Shown here: in pieces, positions 33,334-42,689 of the stretch
Position numbering within the stretch: position 1 is the stretch's first letter
Layout: every line of letters begins with the position of its first letter
Position numbers and translations under genes: made by a program
The notes under the pieces: model-generated
Told to the model about the DNA's origin: nothing
Database searches by the model: none
The model's input: only the letters and a program-made list of their open reading frames with translations
Assembly: GCA_050174775.1 (NCBI GenBank)
Contig: JBFXJP010000005.1
Location: 194,396-258,395 of the forward strand
Direction of reading: 5' to 3'
DNA length: 64,000 nt
From: CAYPGJ01 sp050174775
GTDB lineage: Bacteria > Planctomycetota > Phycisphaerae > Phycisphaerales > UBA1924

Positions 33334-36183
33334 TCACGCGCCCGTCGTGCCCGTCCGTCGCCTTCTCCCGCCCGCCAGCCCGAGCCCCATCATCGCCAGC
33401 GCCACGCCCGTCGGCGCCGGGACCGGGTTCACCGGCGCCGAGCGGCCGAAGTCCGACAGCACGAAGTTCAGGTCGATGAAGTCCACGAGCCCGTTCTCGT
33501 CCGCATCCCCCGCGAGCCCGACGCCGCTCTGCCCGAAGAACGAGAGCACGTTGTTCAGGTCGAGGAAGTCCACGACCCCGTCGTGGTTCGTGTCCGCCAC
33601 GATGCGCACGCCCACGCTGTACGACGTGGCCGTCTGCGCCCGCCACCAGCGCAGCCCGAACGGGTCCGACAGCGTCGGCAGCACGAGCGTCGACATGTCC
33701 CCCAGCAGCGCGCCGTACGACAGGATGTTGAACGTGTCGCCCCAGTCCGGCGTGAACCCGTTCGTCAGCGCGAAGTCGATGTCCGTGCCGTTGATCGCGG
33801 CGTTCCCCGTGATCGCGACGCGACCGTAGCCCAGCGTCTGCGACGCCGAGGAGGCCTCCAGCCGGATCGTGCCCGTGCCCGCCGCGTCGTACCCGCTGTT
33901 GAACCGGATCGTCCCGCCGCTCCGGGCCGTGAGCTGGTCGCCGGAGTTCGACGAGAGCCCGCCCGCGCGCGCGATCGTGAGCGTGCCGCCGTTCTCGACG
34001 CGGATCACGCCCTCGTTGTGAATGTTCGTTCCCGCGATCGTCACCGTGCGCCCCTGCGTCTGGCTGAGGATCGTCCCCTTGTTCACGAGCGCCCCCAGCT
34101 GGCCGACGAACCCGCCCTGCGTGCCCGTGCGCACCGTCACGTTCTGATCAACCACCAGCGTCCCGCTGTTGGCCCGCACGTACCCCGTGGTCGCCGTCCC
34201 GTTGAACACGATCTCCCCGCCCTCGATCTTCTGCTCCCCCGCGCCCAGCATGTCGATCACCGTGAAACTGGCGCCCGACGCCATCGAGATCGTCCGCCCC
34301 GCGCCGAGCTTCAACCCGCCGTTCACGAACAGCGTGTACCCGGCGCCCATCGTGAGGTCCGTGTTCACCGTCACCCCGCCCGAGAGCGTGCCCGACGAGT
34401 TGCCGGGCAGCCCGAGCGCGGCCCCGTCCGCCGTGGTGATCGATCCCCCGTTGATCGTGCCACCCGTCAGGTTGATCGTCCCCGTCTGCCCGTTCAGCAC
34501 GAACGTCGAGTTCGTGTTCGTCATCGTCCCAGTGATGTTGGCCGTGCCGCCCGACCGGCTCCACCTCCCAGGCGCCACCGACCCCGTGCTGAACGTCCCG
34601 CCCAGGTTCATCGTCCCGTTGTCCAGCGCGAGCATCCCCGCGTTCGCCCAAGCCCCGTTGAGCGTCAGCGTCCCCCCGTTCTTGGCCTCCAGCACCCCGT
34701 TCTCCGTGTTCGACCACTGCGTCGACGAATTGAGCGTCAGCGTCCGCCCCGCCGTCTGGCTCGAGATCAGCCCCTCGTTCCGCATCGTCCCGAACTGCCC
34801 CACCTGCCCGCCCTGCGTCCCCGTCCGGATCGTCATGGCCGGGCCGATGACCAGCGTGCCCGCGTTCGCACGGATGTACCCGTTGTTCGTCGTACCGTTG
34901 AGCACCACCTCCCCCTTACCCAACAACGCCTGATCCCCGCTCCCCAGCATGTCCAGCACCGTGAACCCCCCGCCGCTGTTCAGGCTCAGCGTGCGGCCGT
35001 TCATGATCGTCAGCCCGCCGTTCACGTTCAGCGTGTACGAGGGCGACAGAACGAAGTCGGTGTCCAGCGTCACGCCCCCCGAGAACGTCCCCGACGTGCC
35101 CGTGAGCGTCGTGAACTGCGAGCCGTCCGCCGTGGCCAGCGTCCCGCCCACGATCGTCCCGCTCGCCAGAACGAACGAGCCGGTCTGCGCATTCAGCGTG
35201 AACGTCTGGCCCGTGTTGTTCATCGTCCCGGTGATGTTCACCGTGCCCCCCGTCCGCGTCCACAGCGCCGGATCCACCGAAGCCGACGCGAACGAGCCGC
35301 CCAGGTTCATCGTCCCGTTGTTCACCACGAGGCTGCCCGTGTTCGTCCACCCGTTGTGCAGCGTCAGCGTCCCCCCGCCCGACGCCTCCAGCGTCCCCAT
35401 GTCCGCGCTCACCCAGCCGCCGTTCCCAGCCACCGTGATCGTCTTCCCGTTCGTGCGGCTCGCGATCGTCCCCTTGTTCATCATCGCGCCCAGCTGACCC
35501 ACCTGCCCGCCCTGCGTCCCCGAGCGGATCACCATCCCCTCCTCGATCACCAGCGTCCCGCCGTTCGCGCGCACGAAACTGTTCGACGATGTCCCGTTGA
35601 ACACGATCTCGGCTTCGCCCGCCACCGCCTGATCCCCGCTCCCCAGGAAATCCAGCACGCAGAACCCCCCGCCCGAGTTCATCGACACCATCTGCCCCGC
35701 CTCGATGTCCAGACCCGACGCGATGTTCAGCGTGTACCCCGACCCAACGTTCAGCGTCGTCCCCACCGTCACGTTCGCCAGCGTCCCCGCGCTCCCGTTC
35801 GGCGTCGTGAACGACACGCCGGCCAGCCGCGCGCCGGAGATCGTCCCGCCCGTCAGGTTGTACGTCCCCGCCGTCCGCGTGAGATCTCCCCCGTTGAACT
35901 CCAGCGTCCCGCTCGTGTGCGCCAGCGTCGCGTTCGCCGAATTCAGCGTCAGCGAGCCGATCGTCGTCCCCGCGTTCAGCGTGATCGTGTACGGCCCGCC
36001 CCCGAGCAGATCGATCAGCGCGTCGTCCGCCGACGTCGGCGCCGCCCCGCCGCTCCAGTTCGTCCCCGTCGCCCACGACCCGCCCGCAGCATTGCTCCAC
36101 GACACCGTCGGCCGAGCCGCGCTCGCCCCCGACATCGCCAGACCGCTCGCGCACACAACCGCCACAACCACGGATCGCGACAT
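33334..36183 (-). CDS. large secreted beta-helix-like protein, paralogue 2, dockerin and sorting tail
   Basis: 949 residues. The signal (VVVAVVCASGLAMSGASA) is followed by SWSNAAGGSWATGTNWSGG. The body is built of about four long homologous units of roughly 190 residues, each with motifs NGTMNLGG, WxRxGGTxNITGTM, TADG and IRTGTQGGQVG. The end carries two calcium loops (DTNHDGVVDFLDLNNVLSFF and GDADENGLVDFIDLNFVLSD) and PAPTGVALAMMGLGLAGGRR. It is the closest relative of paralogue 1 and lies directly upstream of it on the same strand, so tandem duplication is likely. Confidence 0.86.
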   Translation of the reverse strand: MSRSVVVAVVCASGLAMSGASAARPTVSWSNAAGGSWATGTNWSGGAAPTSADDALIDLLGGGPYTITLNAGTTIGSLTLNSANATLAHTSGTLEFNGGDLTRTAGTYNLTGGTISGARLAGVSFTTPNGSAGTLANVTVGTTLNVGSGYTLNIASGLDIEAGQMVSMNSGGGFCVLDFLGSGDQAVAGEAEIVFNGTSSNSFVRANGGTLVIEEGMVIRSGTQGGQVGQLGAMMNKGTIASRTNGKTITVAGNGGWVSADMGTLEASGGGTLTLHNGWTNTGSLVVNNGTMNLGGSFASASVDPALWTRTGGTVNITGTMNNTGQTFTLNAQTGSFVLASGTIVGGTLATADGSQFTTLTGTSGTFSGGVTLDTDFVLSPSYTLNVNGGLTIMNGRTLSLNSGGGFTVLDMLGSGDQALLGKGEVVLNGTTNNGYIRANAGTLVIGPAMTIRTGTQGGQVGQFGTMRNEGLISSQTAGRTLTLNSSTQWSNTENGVLEAKNGGTLTLNGAWANAGMLALDNGTMNLGGTFSTGSVAPGRWSRSGGTANITGTMTNTNSTFVLNGQTGTINLTGGTINGGSITTADGAALGLPGNSSGTLSGGVTVNTDLTMGAGYTLFVNGGLKLGAGRTISMASGASFTVIDMLGAGEQKIEGGEIVFNGTATTGYVRANSGTLVVDQNVTVRTGTQGGFVGQLGALVNKGTILSQTQGRTVTIAGTNIHNEGVIRVENGGTLTIARAGGLSSNSGDQLTARSGGTIRFNSGYDAAGTGTIRLEASSASQTLGYGRVAITGNAAINGTDIDFALTNGFTPDWGDTFNILSYGALLGDMSTLVLPTLSDPFGLRWWRAQTATSYSVGVRIVADTNHDGVVDFLDLNNVLSFFGQSGVGLAGDADENGLVDFIDLNFVLSDFGRSAPVNPVPAPTGVALAMMGLGLAGGRRRRTGTTGA

Positions 36184-36427
36184 GGATAAGCCCCTTCGGA
36201 CGAGAAAAAGGATGACCGCTCTCGATTCGACTCCTGATTCCGGCCCGCCTGTGCGGGCTGGCCGAAACCGTCACCAGACTACTGGCCGAGCAACCGACTT
36301 CAATACCCAATCCACAGGATTGCGGCCCATCCACGCCCCAAAACCATCATCCCGCCCGCTCCGCCGCGCGCAGCGCACAACCCCCCGCCCGCCACTGCGC
36401 CCCCCAGCCGCCGTCCGACCCGCCCGC

Positions 36428-38542
36428 TCAGGGCGCCAGCGCGCCGTAGTTCGACAGCACGTGGTTCAGGTCGGCGAAGCTCACCGTCCCGTCCCCGTCC
36501 GCGTCGCCGATCAGCCCGGCGCCGCTCTGCCCGAACGTCGACAGCACGTTGTTCAGATCGGCGAAGTCCACCACCCCGTCGTGGTTCGTGTCCGCGATCG
36601 CGCGCACACCGACGGTGAACGCGCTCGTGCCCTGCACCGTCCACCACCGAAGGCTCGGGTCCGTCAGCGCGGGCAGCGCGATCGATGAAAGGTTCCCGCT
36701 CTGCGAGCCGTACGTCACGAGCGTGAACGAGTGCCCCCACGAGGGCTGGAACCCGCCCGTCAGCACGACGTTCAGGTGCGACGCGCTCAGCGTCGAGTTG
36801 CCCTGCACGTTGACCTTGCCGTGCCCGCCCGACGAGCCCGAGGAGATCTCGAGCGTGATCGGCCCGTTCGCGACGCCGTTCAGCCCGCTGGCGTAATACA
36901 GGTCGCCCCCCGTGCGCGCCGTCAGCGTGCCCGTGTTGCTCACCAGCCCGCCCCCGCGCGCAAACAGCAGCCGACCCCCGTTCTCCGCGACCATCGCGCC
37001 CGTGTTGTCCTGGAACGACTGCGTGAGCGAGATGTGCTTCCCGCTCGTCCCGGCCACGATCGTCCCGAAGTTCCGCGCCAAGCCGAACTGGCCGATCACC
37101 CCGTTCTGCGTCCCCGAGCGCACCGTCACGCCCGGGCCGATGATCAGCGTCCCGCTGATCGCGAACAGCTCGCTCAGCCCGCCCGTCCCGTTGAACACGA
37201 TCTCCCCGCCGCCCGAGATCGTCTGATCGCCGAAGTTGTCCAGCCCCACGCGACCGTTGGTGCTCACCGACGACTCGATCGAGATCACGCTCCCGGGCGC
37301 CAGCGTCAGCCCGTTCGACACGCTCAGGTGCGCCCCGGCCGGAACCGTCAGACTCGCATCCAGCGTCACGCCCCCCTTGAGGATCCCGAACTGCGGCACG
37401 CTCAGCTCCGCGCCACCGCTCACGCGCACGACGCCCCCGTCGATCGTCCCGCTCACGAGCGACACCGACCCCGTCATGGCATTCACGTCGAACGTCTGGC
37501 CCGTGTTGTTCAGCGTCCCCGTGATCCGCACCTGCCCGCCCGTCCGGTTCCATCTCCCCGGCGCAACGGACGACGTGCCGAACGCGCCCCCCAGCTCCAT
37601 GATTCCGCTCCCGCTCACCTCCAGCACGCCCGTGTTCGTCCAGTCGCCACCGAACTTGAACACCCCGCTGTCCACGCGCGCGATCCCCTCGTTCGTCCAC
37701 GTCCCGAACGTGTTCAGCGTGCCGTTGCTCGTGGCGTGCAGCAGCCCCGACGCCCCGTTCGCCCACACCCCCGTCGGATTCCCGACGCCCACCGTCCTCC
37801 CGCTCACCCCCGACCGGATCGTGCCCAGGTTCAGCAGCTCCCCCGTCTGCCCCACCTGCCCTCCCCGGATCGCCGAGCGCACCGTCGCGCCCGCCCCGAT
37901 CACCAGCCGGCCCGTCGTCGCGCGCACCTGCCCGCCCGACACGCTCCCCCCGAACAGCACCTCACCCGTCCCGCGCAGCTCCTGATCCCCCGCGCCGAGG
38001 AAATCCAGCCGCGCGCCCTCATCCAGCAGCACCGTCTTCCCCCCGTTGATCGTCAGCCCGTTCGCCACGCTCATCGTCAGCGTCCGGTCGATCGTCAGGT
38101 GCGTGTCCAGCGTCACGTTCGACAGCGTCCCCCCGCTGAACCCCGACGCAAGGCTCGGCGAGACAAACGGCCCCCCCGTGATCACCGCGTTCGACAGCGT
38201 CGCCCCCTGCGTCAGCAGATACGTCCCCCCCGACAGCGTCAGCGCTCCCCCCCCAAGCTCCAGCGTGCCCGCCGTGTGCAGCAGCGTCGCGTTCGGGCTC
38301 CCGAACGTCAGCGACGCCGCGCTCGCGTTCGTGCTCAGCGTGATCGTGTACGGCCCGCTCCCCCCCAGCGCAATCACCGCGTCATCCCCGGCCGTCGGCG
38401 GCGTCCCCGTGCTCCAGTTCGCCCCCGCGTTCCACGCGCCCCCCGCGCCGTTCATCCACGACGCCGTCCCCCGCGCCACCGCCGCCGAAGACAACGCAAG
38501 CCCGCACGCAACGACACACACGGCCACCGAAACACGCGTCAT
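36428..38542 (-). CDS. large secreted beta-helix-like protein, paralogue 3, dockerin but no sorting tail
   Basis: 704 residues from the ATG at 38542 (AGAGGAGA upstream). The signal (VAVCVVACGLALSSAAVA) and the start SWMNGAGGAWNAGANWSTG match the other paralogues. The beta-helix body is shorter. It ends in DTNHDGVVDFADLNNVLSTF and GDADGDGTVSFADLNHVLSN, then ALAP and a stop. The hydrophobic tail of the other two is missing. About 70 bases further on, in another frame, MMVLGRGW resembles a decayed copy of it. The protein may therefore be released rather than anchored. Confidence 0.83.
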   Translation of the reverse strand: MTRVSVAVCVVACGLALSSAAVARGTASWMNGAGGAWNAGANWSTGTPPTAGDDAVIALGGSGPYTITLSTNASAASLTFGSPNATLLHTAGTLELGGGALTLSGGTYLLTQGATLSNAVITGGPFVSPSLASGFSGGTLSNVTLDTHLTIDRTLTMSVANGLTINGGKTVLLDEGARLDFLGAGDQELRGTGEVLFGGSVSGGQVRATTGRLVIGAGATVRSAIRGGQVGQTGELLNLGTIRSGVSGRTVGVGNPTGVWANGASGLLHATSNGTLNTFGTWTNEGIARVDSGVFKFGGDWTNTGVLEVSGSGIMELGGAFGTSSVAPGRWNRTGGQVRITGTLNNTGQTFDVNAMTGSVSLVSGTIDGGVVRVSGGAELSVPQFGILKGGVTLDASLTVPAGAHLSVSNGLTLAPGSVISIESSVSTNGRVGLDNFGDQTISGGGEIVFNGTGGLSELFAISGTLIIGPGVTVRSGTQNGVIGQFGLARNFGTIVAGTSGKHISLTQSFQDNTGAMVAENGGRLLFARGGGLVSNTGTLTARTGGDLYYASGLNGVANGPITLEISSGSSGGHGKVNVQGNSTLSASHLNVVLTGGFQPSWGHSFTLVTYGSQSGNLSSIALPALTDPSLRWWTVQGTSAFTVGVRAIADTNHDGVVDFADLNNVLSTFGQSGAGLIGDADGDGTVSFADLNHVLSNYGALAP

Positions 38543-38726
38543 CGCAAGTCTCCTCTGCGTTTCCGACCCGGCGAGCGGAGCACGCGCCTCATCACACACG
38601 TGCAACACAGAGCCCACACACGCCACACCCAGAACACAACGCTTGTTTCAGACTACCACCAGCCCACACCGCCTCAAAGCCCCCCGCCCATATTTATTGC
38701 CCGCCCGCGATCCCCCGCCCCGGCCC

Positions 38727-39860
38727 TCACCGCCCCGCCGCAAAGAACGTCCGCAGCGAATCATGAATGTCATCACGGCTGTTCACCCGCGACGTCACCA
38801 GCCTCGACCCCAGACTCGTCGCCTCCGGCTTCACCGGCCGCTTGTCCGTCGCGCAATCCGGATACGCCTCGTGCAGCACGTTGATGAAGTTCCCCGAACC
38901 GTACGCCGACGCGACCTGGCAGTACCCGAACTCGTTGCACACCGGCAACAGGTTCTCATTGAGCAACTTCACGCACAGACGGTTGTCCGCCTCCGACGAA
39001 TTGTCCCCATCGCTGAAGTGAAACAAATAGATGTTCCAGTCCGCCGGCGAGTAATGATGCTCCAGCATCTCCCGCGCACACTGGAACGCCGACGAGATCC
39101 GCGTCCCCCCGTCCTCCCGCAGCGAGAAGAACGTCTGCCGATCCACCTCCTTCGCATGCACGTCGTGCACGATGTACCGCGACTCGATCCCCTCGTAATT
39201 CCTCCGCAGCCACGTATCAATCCAAAACGCCTCCAGCCGCACCAGCTCCTTCTGCTCATCACCCATCGAACCCGACACGTCCATCATGTACACGATCACC
39301 GCGTTCGACTGCGGCCTCTTCACCTCCCTCCACGATCGATACCGCCGATCCCGCTTGATCGGTATGACAATCGGGTTCTCCGGGTCATACTCCCCCAGCG
39401 CGATCTGCCGCTTCAGCGCCTCCCGGTACGTCCGCTTGAAGTGCCGCAGCGACTCCGGACCCGTCGGACGCACCCCCGAATACCGATCCTTCATCGTCGT
39501 GATCTGATGCTCGCCCCTCGGCTTGATCCGCGGCAGATGCAACTCCTCCGCCAGCAGATCCGCCAGCTCCTCCAGCGACACATCCACTTCCATGATGTGC
39601 TTGCCCGGCTGCTCCCCACCCTGCCCCTTCCCCGTCCCGACCGCGTCCCCCTCCTCACCCTCGCCCGTCCCCACGCCCATCGAATTGTCCCCGTACCGGA
39701 ACGTCGGCAGATCGATGTCGTACACCGGGATCGAAACGAACTTCTTCCCCTCCTTGCCGATCAGCTCCCCGCGCTGCAGGAACTTCCGCAGGTCCTGACG
39801 GATCTTCCCCTTCACGATCTGCCGAAAGCGCTGGTGGTCCTGTTCGATGCGGCTCAGCAT
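38727..39860 (-). CDS. DUF444 family protein (YeaH/YhbH-like)
   Basis: 377 residues from the ATG at 39860, beginning MLSRIEQDHQRFRQIVKGKI, the conserved start of the family. The middle carries RPQSNAVIVYMMDVSGSMG, a VWA-like DxSxS metal site, and later SDGDNSS. In other bacteria DUF444 proteins are encoded with the PrkA kinase and SpoVR and belong to stress or sporulation responses; neither partner is adjacent here. The Gly/Glu-rich region after residue 60 is a flexible linker. It interrupts the run of surface-protein genes and is probably a separate transcript. Confidence 0.9.
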   Translation of the reverse strand: MLSRIEQDHQRFRQIVKGKIRQDLRKFLQRGELIGKEGKKFVSIPVYDIDLPTFRYGDNSMGVGTGEGEEGDAVGTGKGQGGEQPGKHIMEVDVSLEELADLLAEELHLPRIKPRGEHQITTMKDRYSGVRPTGPESLRHFKRTYREALKRQIALGEYDPENPIVIPIKRDRRYRSWREVKRPQSNAVIVYMMDVSGSMGDEQKELVRLEAFWIDTWLRRNYEGIESRYIVHDVHAKEVDRQTFFSLREDGGTRISSAFQCAREMLEHHYSPADWNIYLFHFSDGDNSSEADNRLCVKLLNENLLPVCNEFGYCQVASAYGSGNFINVLHEAYPDCATDKRPVKPEATSLGSRLVTSRVNSRDDIHDSLRTFFAAGR

Positions 39861-40006
39861 GGGCGAACGCCCCTCCGTATCCCTATACGTCGGGCATACG
39901 AGGGGGGTCTGTGGAATATGGGCAAAACCCCGGGCGCAATACCCCGATCCCGCGCCGCGCGGTCCGGAAAAACCCCCCCGAACGCACACTCACCAGACAC
40001 GCGCCC

Positions 40007-42484
40007 TCAGCACGCAACCCCGAACCACGACAGCACCAGGTTCAGATCCAGAAAATCCACCGTCCCGTCCCCGTTGAGGTCTCCCGCCCTCGCCGCCCCA
40101 GGCGTCGACGCCTCCCCAAACCCCGACAACACATGGTTCAGATCGAGGAAATCAATCCTCCGATCACCGTTCGCATCAGCAGGGCAGTACGAGCCGCACA
40201 GCCGATACGCCGCGAACCGCGCGCTCGCCTCCCCACCGATCTCCACGAACGTCCCCGACACATACAACCAGGGCTCCCCCTCCTGTCCCTCCCCCAACGT
40301 CATCGCGCTCACCACGCGCGACCCATCCCCCAGCCCGTCACCCACGCGCATCCACCCCGCGCCGTCCCAGCGCGCAACCCCCACCGTCGAGATCGCGCCC
40401 GCAATCCGGAACGACCCGCCCACCAGCACCGTGTGCCCGCTCGCCGACTCCGGCCGCTCCTCCACCACGATCGACCGCACCACGCTCCCATTCCCCACCA
40501 CACCAACGTGCGGCGCCCTCCCAAGCCCCCTCCACTCCGCCCCATCCCAGCTCACGATGCCCCGCGTCTCCACGGCAGCCACACCAGCCCCCGACCGCGT
40601 CGTCTGGAACGAGCCGCCCACGTACAACAGCGCTCCCCCCGCGCCCTCCCACACACCCATCGCATACACGTCCCCGAACACCCCGAGCGACGTGTCATGC
40701 CACACCGTCCCGTCCCACGACGCGATCCCCCACGACCGCGCGTTCCCCATCCGCTGAAACGTCCCCCCCGCGTACAGCCGCGCGCCGCTCCCATCGTCAA
40801 ACACCTCCAGCGCGCGAACCACACCCAGCGTCCCCTCCCCGAGCGCCCTCCACTGCGTCCCGTCCCACCGCGCAACACCGTGCCGCGCGCTCGCGCCGCT
40901 CGGGCTCGCATCACGGAACGTCCCACCCACGTACAACGACGGCCCCGTCCCGTCGTCATACACCGCGATCGCACGCACCTCGCGCGCGCCCGGCTCCGCG
41001 AACGTCAGCCCTCCCCCGGGCGATGACCACGACGCCCCGTCATGCAGCGCGACGCTCAATGCGCTCGCGCCGCCCGCCGTGGTGAAATTCCCCCCCACGT
41101 ACAACCCCCGCGCGCCCGCGCTCTGCGCCAGCAACGCCGAGCGCGCCGTGTACGCGTTGTCACCCACCGGCAACGTCGCCCACGCGCCCCCATCCCATCG
41201 ACGCACGCCCTGATGCGCATTCGCGCCGGGCAGCGTCACGCCCGCGGCCACCACGCCCGCCACCCCCTCCGAATCCACGTGCGTCACCAGCGCAGACGCC
41301 CCCTCCGTCAACCCGAGATCCTCACCGTCCGACCACGCTTCCCACACGGCCCCGTCCCACACACGAGGCCTGATCATCCGCTCATCCACCAGCCGCGCAA
41401 CCGCGCACAACCGCTCCGTCCCGCCCACCGGCGCCCTCGTCAACATCGACCCCACGTGCGCGCCCCCGCCGATCGTCGTCCACGACGCACCGTCCCACCG
41501 AAGATGCGTCGCGCCGCCCGCGTACAGCACATCCTCGCCCCCCTCCTCCACCACCAGGAACGAATCGATCGTCTGCCCCGACAGCAACGCGTTCGCGCCC
41601 ACCACCTCCCACACACCGTCTCGGCTCCGCACCACGTTCCGCGCCGTCACCGATCCCCCCGTCTCGAACATCCCCCCCGCGTACATCGCCGCGCCCGTCC
41701 CGTCGTCGTGCCCCACGATCGCCACCGGATCGAACGAAGTCAGCAGCGGCAGCGTCGACCATTGCCCGCCAACCCACCGGTGAAACCGGTAGCCGCCGAG
41801 GCTCGGCGGCGGGGAACTCGAATACACAAACAACTCCGGACCCTGCGCCCCGACCACCGACGCCAGCATGTGCACGTCCCGGTTCTGCAGCAACGCCGCG
41901 TCCACCAACTCAAACTGACCGCCCCGGTACCGCGCCAGATTCCGCGCGCCCAAGCCGTTGATCTCCCAGAACGTCCCCCCCACGTACAACGCCTCGCCGT
42001 CCCCCAGGTCCGTCGCGTGCAGCGCGTACACCGCGCTCGGATGCCCCGGGAACACCGTCGACGCGCTCAGCCCCTCCCACTGCGCCCCGTCCCACCGCGC
42101 GATCCGCGACGCGGGCGATCCGCCCGCGCTCTCGAACTGCCCCCCGACATACAGCGCCTCCCCGTCCCCGTCGTCATACACGCACAGCGCAAACACCCCC
42201 ACGTCATCCACCCCCTCCCCCAACGCCTCGTACCCGTGCTCCGCCGTCCACTTCACGATGTTCCGTACGCGCGTCCGCCCCGCGTACTCGAACTGGCCCC
42301 CGATGTACACCGCGCGCCCCCCGCCGTCATCGAACGTCGTCACCGCGCGAACCACCCCCTGAATCCCCTGCAGCGTGAACCCCGTCTCCCACCCCGCCCC
42401 GCAATCCCCCGCGCGCCCCGACCCCGCGCACAGCGCCGCCATCACGACGACCGACAACATCCCACGCAGCATTCGCCCGCGCAT
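40007..42484 (-). CDS. secreted propeller-like protein with dockerin-like tail, paralogue A
   Basis: 825 residues. A signal peptide (LSVVVMAALCAGSGRA) is followed by many units of about 50 residues with the pattern ALYVGGxF...ARWDGxxWxxLG, which suggests a beta-propeller. Examples are LYVGGQFESAGGSPASRIAR and LYVGGTFRDASPSGASA. The end has CPADANGDRRIDFLDLNHVL and GDLNGDGTVDFLDLNLVLSW, with the last residue Cys. Start ATG 42484 lies eight bases after GGAGGG. It is a neighbour and paralogue of the next gene, and both share the same leader sequence. Confidence 0.83.
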   Translation of the reverse strand: MRGRMLRGMLSVVVMAALCAGSGRAGDCGAGWETGFTLQGIQGVVRAVTTFDDGGGRAVYIGGQFEYAGRTRVRNIVKWTAEHGYEALGEGVDDVGVFALCVYDDGDGEALYVGGQFESAGGSPASRIARWDGAQWEGLSASTVFPGHPSAVYALHATDLGDGEALYVGGTFWEINGLGARNLARYRGGQFELVDAALLQNRDVHMLASVVGAQGPELFVYSSSPPPSLGGYRFHRWVGGQWSTLPLLTSFDPVAIVGHDDGTGAAMYAGGMFETGGSVTARNVVRSRDGVWEVVGANALLSGQTIDSFLVVEEGGEDVLYAGGATHLRWDGASWTTIGGGAHVGSMLTRAPVGGTERLCAVARLVDERMIRPRVWDGAVWEAWSDGEDLGLTEGASALVTHVDSEGVAGVVAAGVTLPGANAHQGVRRWDGGAWATLPVGDNAYTARSALLAQSAGARGLYVGGNFTTAGGASALSVALHDGASWSSPGGGLTFAEPGAREVRAIAVYDDGTGPSLYVGGTFRDASPSGASARHGVARWDGTQWRALGEGTLGVVRALEVFDDGSGARLYAGGTFQRMGNARSWGIASWDGTVWHDTSLGVFGDVYAMGVWEGAGGALLYVGGSFQTTRSGAGVAAVETRGIVSWDGAEWRGLGRAPHVGVVGNGSVVRSIVVEERPESASGHTVLVGGSFRIAGAISTVGVARWDGAGWMRVGDGLGDGSRVVSAMTLGEGQEGEPWLYVSGTFVEIGGEASARFAAYRLCGSYCPADANGDRRIDFLDLNHVLSGFGEASTPGAARAGDLNGDGTVDFLDLNLVLSWFGVAC

Positions 42485-42689
42485 GCTCGATGCCCTCCGG
42501 TTGCGGCGCGCCCGCTCGCACGCGCCTCGACAGCCCTTTCCTTCAAGGGCGTCCTCCCGACTCGTGTGGATTCTCCCGACCTTCCCCGGTCACGCGCCAC
42601 CATACCGCGCACGCAATGCCCGAAGCAAGACTCTGCTTCACATTCAAAAACGACACGCCGCCACCGGCCGATCCTGCGCGTGCGGTCCC

